Positions 1 through 8,249 of a stretch of 39,341 bases of DNA are shown one piece after another. The notes under the pieces are model-generated. The model made no database searches. It saw only the letters and a program-made list of their open reading frames with translations, and was not told where the DNA came from. The DNA lies in NCBI GenBank assembly GCA_022448345.1, contig JAKVCB010000021.1, forward strand, positions 1 through 39,341, written 5' to 3'. A program made the translations under genes and the position numbers. The DNA comes from Pirellulales bacterium (GTDB lineage Bacteria; Planctomycetota; Planctomycetia; Pirellulales; Lacipirellulaceae). How positions within the stretch are numbered: position 1 is the first letter of the stretch; the number at the start of each line of letters is the position of its first letter.

Positions 1-2067
1 AACTTTCTCCAGTACTTGATCTCCAGTTCAACGGCACCCTGGGTGCTTGGCTGTGAACGCTCCAGGCCAAAACCATGGACCAGCCACCAGGGGCGGGTTG
101 TCGTGCTCGCCTTTGACGGAATGGATCCGGTCGTGCTCAGCCAACTGATGGAGGCAGGAAAGGTACCCCACTTTTCGGACCTCGCCAACCGGGGCTCGAT
201 TCAACCGATCAAGACGAGCGACCCACCCCAAACACCGGTTGCATTTTCGAACATCATCAGCGGTGCCGACGCGGGCATCCACCAGGTGTTTGACTTCATT
301 CATCGCGACCCCCATCCCAAGGGCCAAAGCGTAGTACGTCCTTTCTTTTCGACCTCCGACGTCCGATCCACCGGCACGGCCCGCGCGGTGTCGTTGGGCA
401 AGTGGCAGATTCCGCTCTCCAGCGGCCAGGCCCCCGAGCTACTCCGGCAAGGCGGAGCCTTCTGGCAACCACTCGTCCAGCAGGGAGGCAGCGCCAAAAT
501 TTTCTTCCTGCCCTCGAATTACCCACCCCAAGGAGCAACCGGCCCGGGCAACCTCGAGACCATCAGCGGAATGGGCACTCCCGATGAACAAGGTAGCCTG
601 GGAGAGTTTACGTTCGTCACTCCACATACCTCTTTGCGAGGACAAAAAGTCACGGGCGGAAAACGGGTCTATGCCAACTTGCGGGGCAAAAGCCACCAGG
701 CAAAAGTGGAACTGGAAGGTCCCGAGAATTTCCTGCTTAACCCCGACGCCTTCGATGGCCGGCTTCCGCGGCTTAAGGTGCCGTTGATGGTGACACGCGA
801 CCCGGCCAAAGACCTTGTGATGATTGAGATCGCCGAGCATCGCCTGCTCCTTACGGCAGGGGAATGGAGCGATTGGATCCCCATCGAATTACCCACTGAA
901 ATCCCCGGCGCACCGTTTCTGGAAGCGGCACAAGCGCCGGTGAGCTTGCCCGGCATCGTCCGTTTTTACGTCAAGCAGGTGCACCCCGAATGCGAGATTT
1001 ACATCAGTCCGATAAACGTGGACCCGATGAACTCGACCGCGCCAATCAGCCAACCCGAAGAGATGGCCCAACAGCTTGCCCAGCGTCACGGTCGCTACTC
1101 GACCCTCGGCATTCCTGAGGACTACAACGCCCTGCAACAGGGGGTACTGAACGAAGATGAATTTCTCCAGCAGGCTTATCTCCTGCACGATGAACGGGTT
1201 GACCAGTACCGGCATGTGCTTTCGGAATTTCAAAGCGGGTGCCTGTTCTATTACTTCGGCACGACCGACCTGGTGAGTCACATGTTTTGGCGCGACCGCG
1301 ACCCACACCACCCTGGCCGCGATCCTGCCCAAGGGGACCGTTACGCGAACGTCATCGAGGATCTTTACATCCATATGGATCACCTGGTTGGCGAAACCCT
1401 GCAGCAACTCCGCGACCAAGATACGCTATTGGTCCTCTCCGACCACGGCTTTACAACCTATCGCCGCTCAGTGAACATCAACCGCCTGTTGTGGGAACAC
1501 GATTTTCTTGTTTTAAAACCAGGAGTCAGGCCGGCTTCGGTTGATTTCCTCGAGGGGGTCGACTGGTCAAAAACGCGTGCCTACGCGTTGGGGCTCAATT
1601 CGGTGTTTGTGAATTTGAAAGGTCGTGAAAAACAGGGCATCGTATCGCCCGGCAACGACTACAGCCAGTTGGTCGACGAACTGGCTGTCGTGTTATCCGA
1701 TTTTCGCGATCCTCAACACCCAGACGCTACGCCCATCAAGTCGGTCATCCGAGTCGACCAGCGGTTCCCTGAGGCTGACCCCAAGGTCGCCCCCGACTTG
1801 ATCGTCGGTTACGAACATGGTTACCGCGTGGGCTGGGAAACGCCCCTGGGAGGCCTGGGCAAACACACGGTCTCGGACAATCTCAACCGCTGGAGTGGTG
1901 ACCACTGCGTGGCGTCGGAGTTGGTACCCGGCATCCTGCTGGCAAATCGACCGCTCGAGGTAGAGACGCCCGCACTCACCGACCTGGGCCCCTCGATTGT
2001 GGACCTTTGTGGCCTCAGCCGGCCAACCGACATGGCAGGCAGGCCGATATTCGGCAAGCACCGGTAG
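1..2067 (+). CDS. Type I phosphodiesterase / alkaline phosphatase family lipoprotein (5' end outside window)
   Basis: This is a metal-dependent phosphodiesterase or phosphatase of the alkaline phosphatase superfamily (nucleotide pyrophosphatase-like branch), with unknown substrate. The frame is open to the first base, so the start lies outside the window; a TTG at 16 is only an internal candidate. The visible N-terminus carries a lipobox-like VLGC just before the catalytic domain, so I infer a lipoprotein whose signal peptide begins upstream. Family motifs run in order: FDGMDP (first metal Asp, codons near 115), PPQTPVAFSNII (candidate nucleophile Thr), TTDLVSH (metal Asp and His), SDHGF (metal Asp-His), and GDHC near the end. 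The middle of the protein (about residues 150-370) is an insertion typical of large members. A small RHH gene and a membrane protein gene follow on the same strand, probably as one operon. Confidence 0.88.
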   Translation, partial: NFLQYLISSSTAPWVLGCERSRPKPWTSHQGRVVVLAFDGMDPVVLSQLMEAGKVPHFSDLANRGSIQPIKTSDPPQTPVAFSNIISGADAGIHQVFDFIHRDPHPKGQSVVRPFFSTSDVRSTGTARAVSLGKWQIPLSSGQAPELLRQGGAFWQPLVQQGGSAKIFFLPSNYPPQGATGPGNLETISGMGTPDEQGSLGEFTFVTPHTSLRGQKVTGGKRVYANLRGKSHQAKVELEGPENFLLNPDAFDGRLPRLKVPLMVTRDPAKDLVMIEIAEHRLLLTAGEWSDWIPIELPTEIPGAPFLEAAQAPVSLPGIVRFYVKQVHPECEIYISPINVDPMNSTAPISQPEEMAQQLAQRHGRYSTLGIPEDYNALQQGVLNEDEFLQQAYLLHDERVDQYRHVLSEFQSGCLFYYFGTTDLVSHMFWRDRDPHHPGRDPAQGDRYANVIEDLYIHMDHLVGETLQQLRDQDTLLVLSDHGFTTYRRSVNINRLLWEHDFLVLKPGVRPASVDFLEGVDWSKTRAYALGLNSVFVNLKGREKQGIVSPGNDYSQLVDELAVVLSDFRDPQHPDATPIKSVIRVDQRFPEADPKVAPDLIVGYEHGYRVGWETPLGGLGKHTVSDNLNRWSGDHCVASELVPGILLANRPLEVETPALTDLGPSIVDLCGLSRPTDMAGRPIFGKHR

Positions 2068-2239
2068 GCCAAAGGTTCCCGTGCCGGGGATTCGTGTTTC
2101 CGGATTCCCGGTTCTGTGATACGTTTCGGGTCGTCGCAAACCGGTCCCGGCGACAACCGTTTGTTGCATCGCCTGAGAGGGGGTATCGCCGCGACCAGCA
2201 CTGTTTTCGATACCGCCAGTTCCAAAAACCTTTTCACGT

Positions 2240-2437
2240 ATGTTCCGCTCCAGCACCAAAATCAAGCTCGACCGTGCCTTGTACGATCGGCTCGCCGAAA
2301 TCGCCAAGGCGGGCGGATATTCAAGTACCGATGAACTGATCGTGCATATTCTCGAACGGGAAGCCGCCAACTTTAGTGAGGCTGACGACGACCAGGAAGT
2401 CGAGAAACAGCTTCGCGGACTGGGATACATCGAGTAA
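2240..2437 (+). CDS. Small ribbon-helix-helix (CopG-like) protein
   Basis: A 65-residue protein with the layout of a ribbon-helix-helix fold: a short basic strand (STKIKLDRALYDRL), a first helix, a GGYSS turn, and a second helix (STDELIVHILEREA). An acidic linker follows, then a conserved-looking tail LRGLGYIE. RHH proteins are usually dimeric DNA-binding repressors, often autoregulatory or antitoxins, but no toxin-like gene is adjacent. It lies 172 bases after the phosphodiesterase and 7 bases before the membrane protein gene, so co-transcription with the latter is likely. The job is inferred: it may be a local regulator or a structural partner of its neighbours. I am confident it is a gene and less sure that it binds DNA. 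Confidence 0.75.
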   Translation: MFRSSTKIKLDRALYDRLAEIAKAGGYSSTDELIVHILEREAANFSEADDDQEVEKQLRGLGYIE

Positions 2438-2444
2438 TTGACCA

Positions 2445-3272
2445 ATGCGTACCCTCAACGCTTTGCTGTCACACTTGGGCGACCTCCTGCTATCCCCGTT
2501 CGCATCCCATCCACTGGCTGGCCTCTTCTTTTGGGGAGCAGTCTGCGGGGTCGTGATGACGTGGGTCTTTGGGAAAACGTCCAACCAGCGGCGTCTCAAG
2601 GAGCTCGCGGACCAGACGAAGGCGCACCTGCTGGCCATCCGTTTGTTCAAGCATGATCTGGTGGTCACATTCAGGTGCCAGGGACAATTACTCCAGACAA
2701 CCGGGCTGAGGTTGTGGCATTCGCTTCCTCCGACACTGGTGCTGCTGGTACCGATCAGCCTGCTGCTGATCCAACTGGCGCAGTGGTACGAGTTCGCGCC
2801 TCTTCAGCCAGGACAGGCATCGGTGGTCGATGTTGAAATTTTTCCCCGCCCACAAAGTCCGCCGCCAGAAGTGCTTCTCGAGCCGGTGGGCGTGGTTGTA
2901 GAAACCGACTCGCATTGGGATCCATCGCGTCACCAACTCTCCTGGAGGGTGCGTCCGCAAACGGACCGGCCGGCCATACTGCAGTGGAAAGCCGGAGCGG
3001 AAGTCCTCGAGCAAAAGCTGGCGGTCGCCAGGGCAGGGGGGCCTTTGATGGGGATTGCTGCCCGCCGGCCGAGCCACGCCTGGTGGGACCAAATACTCCA
3101 TCCACTCGAAGGGCCATGCCCAAGCGGAGGGCCAATCTCGGCCATCAACGTGCAGTATACTCGGCGGCATACGCCCATCCTGGGCCTGAATATTCCCTGG
3201 TGGGCAACCTTTGGGCTGACCGCTATGGCAGCCGCCTTGATTTGCCGCCGATCACTGGGTGTCCATTTCTAA
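2445..3272 (+). CDS. Three-segment membrane protein with extracytoplasmic domain, possibly EMC3/TMCO1 (Oxa1-superfamily)-like
   Basis: A 275-residue membrane protein. Segment 1 spans about residues 21-43. A basic, helix-prone stretch follows (44-90, including NQRRLKELADQTKAHLLAIR and LFKHDLVVTF). Segment 2 is about 92-112, then comes a roughly 135-residue soluble region rich in beta-type sequence, then segment 3 at about 249-268, ending in RRSLGVHF. One membrane helix, a basic coiled-coil-like hairpin and two further helices is the plan of small Oxa1-superfamily proteins such as EMC3/TMCO1/DUF106. The assignment rests on that topology and remembered family style, not on a search. The start overlaps nothing and follows the RHH stop by 7 bases, indicating translational linkage. 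If the Oxa1 reading is right, the role would be membrane insertion or chaperoning of partner proteins. Otherwise it is a conserved membrane protein of unknown function. Confidence 0.72.
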   Translation: MRTLNALLSHLGDLLLSPFASHPLAGLFFWGAVCGVVMTWVFGKTSNQRRLKELADQTKAHLLAIRLFKHDLVVTFRCQGQLLQTTGLRLWHSLPPTLVLLVPISLLLIQLAQWYEFAPLQPGQASVVDVEIFPRPQSPPPEVLLEPVGVVVETDSHWDPSRHQLSWRVRPQTDRPAILQWKAGAEVLEQKLAVARAGGPLMGIAARRPSHAWWDQILHPLEGPCPSGGPISAINVQYTRRHTPILGLNIPWWATFGLTAMAAALICRRSLGVHF

Positions 3273-3289
3273 CCAGTCGGCCAGAGTAT

Positions 3290-4279
3290 TCAACCGGCAG
3301 TCACATCCATCAGGCGCGCTGCGTTGTTCCAGAAAATATCCTCGACCTGCTGGTCGGTGAGTTTTTCCGACCAACACGCCCACTTGAGCGAACGCAAATG
3401 CTCAAGTCCAACCAGGATTGGATCGATTTTAAGGTGCTTCTCGCCCCAAATGGGAGTCTCTTCATAAATCCACAGGAACGCGTCTCCTGCGCCCAAGCTG
3501 CGACCCCGTAGATGGCTGATCGGCAAATCGGAACCGTACATCAAACGGTCATGCCCCAGAATACGAATCACCGCCTGGTGCGCCATCGGCTCACAATTGG
3601 CACTCGTGTCGCAATAGAGATTTTCCAAACCACGAAGCTTGGGCAGGCCTTCCAGGTTGTGACATGGCTGAAATCCTCGTGCCGAGTGCGCGAGAATCAA
3701 TTTCATGTTTGGATAAGTTTCGCAGTAGTGCCGGATCCAATGGATATTTCCTTCGTCAGCCACGGCACGCGAACGCACCATGTGGAGCGTGATCATCCAA
3801 CCTTCTTCATCGGCAACCTTCACTACAGGTTCTGGCAGGAATTCTGGAATCTGTGCTTCCCAGGTTGGCACTGTGTCTGCAAACGTGTGATAGCACTTCA
3901 GCCCGTGCAACCCAAGTCGCCGAACTTCCTGACGAACCCATTCCGGATCATCGGTGGGCTGCACAAAGAACAACCCTCGATTGGCTTCATGCTCCGCTAC
4001 CTGCTGTGCAACCCACTGGTTGGCCTCGGGAATCGTTTCTGGATGCTCCACGGGAAACACGGGCAAAAAGAGTCCATAAACCGGCCGACCAGGATACAAG
4101 TCTTCGGCAAAAGCAAGGTACTGCCGATAGCCAATGTCACCAGTGTCACCCAACATGCGAAACATGTCGTTGTAAGGTTTGTCGCGCCACAGGTGGGCAT
4201 GTGCATCGAAAATACGGTCTGGCAGAAAAGATGCCAACTCGCGGTGGTAAAACTCTTTGTCCTGTTTTCGTGCAAACAT
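3290..4279 (-). CDS. Amidohydrolase family protein (amidohydro_2-type TIM barrel)
   Basis: A 329-residue, cytoplasmic (no signal peptide) metal-dependent hydrolase of the amidohydrolase superfamily. The first-strand metal motif is DAHAH (His27, His29). Further candidate ligands are His166 in ITLHM, His198 in LILAHSA and Asp251 in YGSDLP, in the order expected for the barrel. The length fits the family. Substrates cannot be read from the sequence; this branch includes decarboxylases and lactone or carboxylate hydrolases. It converges on the membrane protein gene with only 17 bases between the stops, and its 5' side faces a 460-base gap shared with the acetyltransferase gene, so it is probably transcribed alone. 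Confidence 0.88.
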   Translation of the reverse strand: MFARKQDKEFYHRELASFLPDRIFDAHAHLWRDKPYNDMFRMLGDTGDIGYRQYLAFAEDLYPGRPVYGLFLPVFPVEHPETIPEANQWVAQQVAEHEANRGLFFVQPTDDPEWVRQEVRRLGLHGLKCYHTFADTVPTWEAQIPEFLPEPVVKVADEEGWMITLHMVRSRAVADEGNIHWIRHYCETYPNMKLILAHSARGFQPCHNLEGLPKLRGLENLYCDTSANCEPMAHQAVIRILGHDRLMYGSDLPISHLRGRSLGAGDAFLWIYEETPIWGEKHLKIDPILVGLEHLRSLKWACWSEKLTDQQVEDIFWNNAARLMDVTAG

Positions 4280-4739
4280 ACGTGAAGCTCAACCTCAGCC
4301 ATTAAGCAGCTATAAAATAGAACCTTAAATACAAATACGGGAAGGCATTCTACCAACTACCAGTCCGCCAGACTATTGATAGCCCCGAAAGCCGCTTGCG
4401 GTAACCAAAAAATAATTCTTCGACCAAAACGGACGGTCTTCCCCAACGTCTGGCAAAGCCACAACCGGACCTTTACCGCTGAAAATCGCCGACCAAACAG
4501 CCAACCGCAGTCCCTGGGAGGTTTTTTGGAGGCCCCCTTTTTGGGGTCCATGACGATTCGTGGACCACTCGACTTTACACCCGCACGACTCCTGCTTACT
4601 TTCAGGACTCACGCTTACTGCACGGAACTCTCCTTGAACCGTCAAAGAGGCCGAATCGAATTTCTAAAAGCCCTTTTCCAGGACAACTTGGCTCCCTATC
4701 TTTCTCTACCCCATCTACGCCAAAAGGCTGTCACACCTC
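4280..4739. other. Divergent intergenic region, no gene recognised
   Basis: This 460-base gap separates the 5' ends of the amidohydrolase (-) and the AAC(3)-like gene (+), so it should hold both promoters. An A/T-rich patch around 4308-4340, just upstream of the amidohydrolase start, is a plausible promoter site but has no clear -35/-10 pair. Open frames of 64 to 169 codons cross the region on both strands; none has a recognisable domain or a convincing ribosome site, and I treat them as chance. Confidence 0.5.
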
Positions 4740-5822
4740 ATGCCCCCACTAACACGCCTTCAAATCACCAACCAGCTACGAGAGCTTGGGCTTGCGCCCG
4801 GCAACGTGGTGATGATGCACAGTTCGCTCAGCGCGCTGGGACCGGTCGAGGGTGGGCCAGAGACAGTGATCAATGGCCTTTTTGATGCAATTGGCCCCGA
4901 TGGCACACTGGTTGTACCGGTGTTTCGCGACAGCGTGTGGGGAGACCGCACCAACTTTGGAAACAGCGACTGCGACTGCAGTAGCCCCGACGGTTTTTGC
5001 ACCAGTCAGCAACCCGGTTTCCAGGGCGTGTTGACCGAATGCGTGCGCAAACGCCCAGGAAGCCTCCGTAGCTGTCACAAGACGCACTCCTGGGTCGCAG
5101 TGGGGCCCGCCAGCAGGCAGTTGCTGTCGGGCCATCGCCAGACACCGGCGATCTGTGGCAAGGGCAACCCGTTTGAAGAACTGGTCGCCCTGGACGGTCG
5201 GGTGCTCTGCCTGGGAGTGCAGGTCAACACGGTGACCCTGTGGCATTACTACGAGGAGATTTTGCAGGTTCCCTACGTGGGACATTACTGGCCCCAAGAG
5301 CGGCACTTGAATCACTGCGTGCCTGGCTTGCGCATTCAGTATGAATTTCCCGGCATCATGCAGGAGGTGTGCCGCGCCGCCGGCATCCTCAAAACAGGAC
5401 CAGTGGGCAAAAGCACCTCAGGAGTGATGCGCGCCCCGGAGTTTGAAAGTTTTATGGCCACGATCATGGCCGATGACCCGTACTGCCTGTTGCTGCGCCC
5501 CCCCAGCCGCGACTCCGATGACCTGGCGGTCGACGCACTGCAGAAGGCAGCGCGAATGCTCAAGGTCTGGCAGCAAGGACCGCAGCGTCCCACCACAACA
5601 TTCGATGCGCCCTGGCAACGTCACGAGCCGGCTGGCCCGGACGACGTGGTGCGGACTGACTGCCCCGCCTTTGCCGGCTACCACGATGCCAACGGAAAAA
5701 AACTCCCTCTCTGCCGGGCCAACGGCCGGCATCCCGACCTGTTCCATCACGGCGGTGTTTTTGAAGAATACGGAATTACAACCTGCAACCATTGCTCGTG
5801 GCACCAAACCTTTTCCGAGTGA
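4740..5822 (+). CDS. AAC(3)-fold acetyltransferase with Cys-rich insert and Cys/His-rich C-terminal extension
   Basis: A cytoplasmic member of the aminoglycoside 3-N-acetyltransferase family, which uses acetyl-CoA to acetylate an amine. The N-terminus matches the family closely: VVMMHSSLSALG (23-34), the PDGTLVVPVF strand (53-62) and RSCHKTHSWVAVGP (110-123), the equivalent of the usual RS.HPTHS signature with Pro replaced by Lys. Two things are unusual. A Cys-rich segment (NSDCDCSSPDGFC) sits at about 75-87. The protein has 360 residues where the family usually has 260-290. The extra C-terminus (about 301-360) contains Cys308, His315, Cys325, His331, His336, His337, Cys349, His351, Cys352 and His355, which looks like a metal site. 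The chromosomal setting and lack of mobile elements argue against an acquired resistance gene; a housekeeping acetyltransferase on another substrate is more likely. Confidence 0.85.
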   Translation: MPPLTRLQITNQLRELGLAPGNVVMMHSSLSALGPVEGGPETVINGLFDAIGPDGTLVVPVFRDSVWGDRTNFGNSDCDCSSPDGFCTSQQPGFQGVLTECVRKRPGSLRSCHKTHSWVAVGPASRQLLSGHRQTPAICGKGNPFEELVALDGRVLCLGVQVNTVTLWHYYEEILQVPYVGHYWPQERHLNHCVPGLRIQYEFPGIMQEVCRAAGILKTGPVGKSTSGVMRAPEFESFMATIMADDPYCLLLRPPSRDSDDLAVDALQKAARMLKVWQQGPQRPTTTFDAPWQRHEPAGPDDVVRTDCPAFAGYHDANGKKLPLCRANGRHPDLFHHGGVFEEYGITTCNHCSWHQTFSE

Positions 5823-6351
5823 TTTTTTTCAACGACAGTCCCAAGAGGCGAGGTCCCGTGCGGACGATTTCTTCGGCCTACCTCTACAGAAGCCTAACTT
5901 CTGTGCCTGATTTTGCCAGTTCCATCCGGTGACGATATGGCCTGCCTGTTTTTTGGCTGGTATAGTTTTTAGGTGACAAGATCAACCGGCGAAAAATACT
6001 CCGATAAACTTTCCATACCAAAAGTTTTAAACGGGTGCTTGCTCCCACCGGGCGCGCACCACCCGAAACAAAACCCTTTCCCTTTGTTAACGGCTCGGCA
6101 GCGAGCACCCAGGTGGTTTTGTCAGTCTGCCTTCGTAAACGAAAGCGTCCGCGAGCTTCAGGCCGACACCCCAGGCCTTGTCCTGGCTGCCCTGGCGACC
6201 ATCGCCGATGGCCAGGTCGCCCAGAACTATTGATTCACTGGGCTCGTTGGCAGTCGCCCGCCAGGTGAACTGGCAGCCTCACCTAGCAGTGGAATGGCCG
6301 CACGTCCCTATCGAAACGACTCCCAAACATCTTGGCGTTGAGTCACCGCAT
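5823..6351. other. Convergent intergenic region with a possible gene remnant
   Basis: This 529-base gap lies between the stops of the acetyltransferase (+) and sulfatase (-). An A/T-rich stretch at about 5930-6030 is featureless. At 6087-6278 the minus strand carries a protein-like frame without a start codon (separate entry). The plus-strand frame 5973-6233 is its in-register antisense and is not called. Confidence 0.45.
6087..6278 (-). pseudogene. Possible C-terminal remnant of a protein gene
   Basis: An open minus-strand frame of 63 codons bounded upstream by TGA (6279-6281) and ending at TAA (6087-6089). It has no ATG, GTG or TTG that could start a protein of useful length. Its translation looks like a folded C-terminus, for example FTWRATANEPSES, IVLGDLAIGDG, AWGVGLKLADAFVYEG. 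By my reading most third codon positions are G or C, as in neighbouring genes. I do not recognise the family. It may be the end of a decayed gene or a chance frame; the antisense register gives a similar base bias, which weakens the case. Confidence 0.22.
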
Positions 6352-7815
6352 TTAGTCGTTGACGTTCTGGGGGCGCTTCGGAACACCAGCCTGCCGTAGC
6401 CGCGCCTCCAAAGCCGCGACCGATTCCCCTGGACTCGGCCAGACTTCACTAGGCTCGTGCGACTGCTGCATCCAGGCGAGAGCTTTGGCAGCCAACGCCC
6501 GGTTTTCACCGGCAAGGTCGTGCTGTTGCTGCGGATCGTCGGCCAGGTTGTAAAGCTCGACCTGTCCACCATTTTTGCGGTGGGCAAACCAGTCGTTGTG
6601 CCGTACCGCCTGGTTTTGCCGAAACTCCCAGTACAAGTAGTCGTGTTGCGGCTGGTCTTCCGGGTTGCCAAGCAGGGTTGGCACGAAGGAAACCCCATCA
6701 ATCCCTTCCGGCACCTTCGCCCCAGCCAGTTCGGCCGTGGTGGGGAGCACATCCCAAAACGCCCAAATGTGGTCACTCACCTGGCCCGCTTCAATCTCCC
6801 CTGGCCAGCGAGCCATTGCCGGCACACGAAAAGCACCATCGTATGTATTGCCTTTACCGCCCCGCGTAGGGCCACCGTTTTGAAAGTGCGCGGTAATTCC
6901 TTCCACGGACCGGTCACGGTCGTATCCGTGCAGGGAACATCCATTGTCCGAGGCAAAAAAGATCAGCGTCTGGCCATCAATCTGCAACTCTTCGAGCAGA
7001 CTCAACACATCTCCCACAGCATAATCAAGTCGTGTGATCATCGCCGCCCATTCCTTGTGACCTAACGGCCAGTCGGCGTCGCGGTACGGCCCCAGGTCCG
7101 GGACGATGATCGGGCCATGCGGAATCGTATGTGCCAGGTAAAGAAAGAAGGGCTTTTGATAATTTTGGCGCACAAACTCAAGTGACCGCTCGTGAATCAA
7201 GTCAAAAGAGTAGTGTGCCTCCGCAGGGCTTTTGATCCCACGGGGAATCACGCGGCCATTTTCATCGTAGCTGCTTTGCTGCCGATGCTGATGACCGGCG
7301 TGCTGGGGGAAAAAAATCTTTTCGGTGTTGTGCCAGAGAAAGGGAGGGTAATAGCTGTGTGCCTTGCGCTGGTTCAAGTAGCCAAAAAACTCGTCAAAAC
7401 CTTTAGCCCCGGGGGTCCCCGGCTGGCGACTTAAACCAAGTCCCCACTTGCCAAACAGTCCGGTTCGATAGCCGGCACTTTGCAACACCTGGGCCATCGT
7501 CACATCCTCCTCCTGGAGCGAGTGGCGGTATTGCCTGTATCCGTTACCCCGCACTCGTGCGTGCCCTGGGTGCAAACCTTGCATCAGGCAACTACGAGAA
7601 GGGGCGCACACGGAGTTTCCGGCATACGCGTTGACAAATCGTATTCCCTCGGTGGCCAACCGGTCGATGTTGGGAGTCTGAATTTCTTCCTGCCCATAGC
7701 ATCCCAGGTCCCCCCACCCCAGGTCATCGGCAAGAATAAAAATGATGTTTGGCGGCGATGCAAAACCAACACTCGCCAACAACGCAAACAAAACCAACCC
7801 AATCAACACGCGCAT
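6352..7815 (-). CDS. Secreted sulfatase (arylsulfatase family)
   Basis: A 487-residue type I sulfatase that hydrolyses sulfate esters. The N-terminus is a Sec signal peptide (MRVLIGLVLFALLASVGFA), so it acts in the periplasm or outside. The metal motif LADDLGWGD gives Asp30 and Asp31. The active-site signature is CAPSR (70-74), where Cys70 would be converted to formylglycine. A second metal motif, FASDNG, lies in the C-terminal half, followed by the family's usual GKGNTYDGAFRVPAM segment, and the tail has the family's C-terminal subdomain. Such enzymes abound in planctomycetes, where they desulfate algal polysaccharides; the exact substrate is unknown. No maturase (formylglycine-generating enzyme) gene lies nearby. 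The 5' side opens onto a 1-kb gene-poor gap. Confidence 0.95.
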   Translation of the reverse strand: MRVLIGLVLFALLASVGFASPPNIIFILADDLGWGDLGCYGQEEIQTPNIDRLATEGIRFVNAYAGNSVCAPSRSCLMQGLHPGHARVRGNGYRQYRHSLQEEDVTMAQVLQSAGYRTGLFGKWGLGLSRQPGTPGAKGFDEFFGYLNQRKAHSYYPPFLWHNTEKIFFPQHAGHQHRQQSSYDENGRVIPRGIKSPAEAHYSFDLIHERSLEFVRQNYQKPFFLYLAHTIPHGPIIVPDLGPYRDADWPLGHKEWAAMITRLDYAVGDVLSLLEELQIDGQTLIFFASDNGCSLHGYDRDRSVEGITAHFQNGGPTRGGKGNTYDGAFRVPAMARWPGEIEAGQVSDHIWAFWDVLPTTAELAGAKVPEGIDGVSFVPTLLGNPEDQPQHDYLYWEFRQNQAVRHNDWFAHRKNGGQVELYNLADDPQQQHDLAGENRALAAKALAWMQQSHEPSEVWPSPGESVAALEARLRQAGVPKRPQNVND

Positions 7816-8020
7816 GATAGACAGTTACCCTTTCCGGCTATGACAAGCGAGGCTGCAACTTGCCACAGGTTAAAACCACACTTCTTACACCTTGATCCAT
7901 CCTATAAAAATGGGCCAACCAATGCGACCTATATGGAAGCTTCCGTCCAATGCGGCTACTCAACCCACTTGAAATCAGCTAAGTGCATCTGCGCTGTAAA
8001 GCAACATCAAAATGCGGCAT

Positions 8021-8170
8021 TCATTTCCAGCAGTGACCGGTCACTTCCTCTCGAAGGATGCAAAAATAACATTGGCCCCCTGGCACCAGATGGAACTGGG
8101 TGAACTGCAAATCGAGCACCTTGCCATCGTCCTTAAGACTGCACACCGCACACATATGGGCTGTCGCCAT
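8021..8170 (-). CDS. Candidate very small zinc-ribbon-like protein
   Basis: A 49-codon frame starting at ATG 8168-8170. An in-frame upstream start near 8239 would give 72 residues. The translation has two CxxC pairs, CAVC near residue 7 and CYFC near residue 34, separated by about 24 residues with an alternating strand pattern (VLDLQFTQFHL). This is the spacing and look of a minimal zinc ribbon. Further Cys/His residues follow (GHCWK). There is no convincing Shine-Dalgarno sequence, and I recognise no family. A tandem direct repeat lies directly upstream at 8250-8285. The four cysteines are the only argument that this is a gene. Confidence 0.33.
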   Translation of the reverse strand: MATAHMCAVCSLKDDGKVLDLQFTQFHLVPGGQCYFCILREEVTGHCWK

Positions 8171-8249
8171 GCTGCAGGAGCCATCAAGTCCGCCGCCGCC
8201 AAATACCGGATGCCCTAAACATCGGGCGCTCTGGAACACAACTCTGCGG

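Noticed and set aside
1693-2445. 250-codon minus-strand frame
   Set aside because: It covers the end of the phosphodiesterase and the RHH gene in antisense; no domain is visible.
3512-4285. 257-codon plus-strand frame
   Set aside because: It is antisense to the amidohydrolase gene, which has clear metal motifs.
4373-4645. 90-codon minus-strand frame in the divergent gap
   Set aside because: No domain and no ribosome site, and it would block the promoter region between two divergent genes.
4740-5822. Acquired aminoglycoside resistance gene
   Set aside because: No mobile element flanks it, its composition matches the neighbours, and the protein is strongly diverged and extended compared with clinical AAC(3) enzymes.
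5973-6233. 86-codon plus-strand frame
   Set aside because: It is in antisense register with the more protein-like minus frame at 6087-6278, and its first half is low in gene-like composition.
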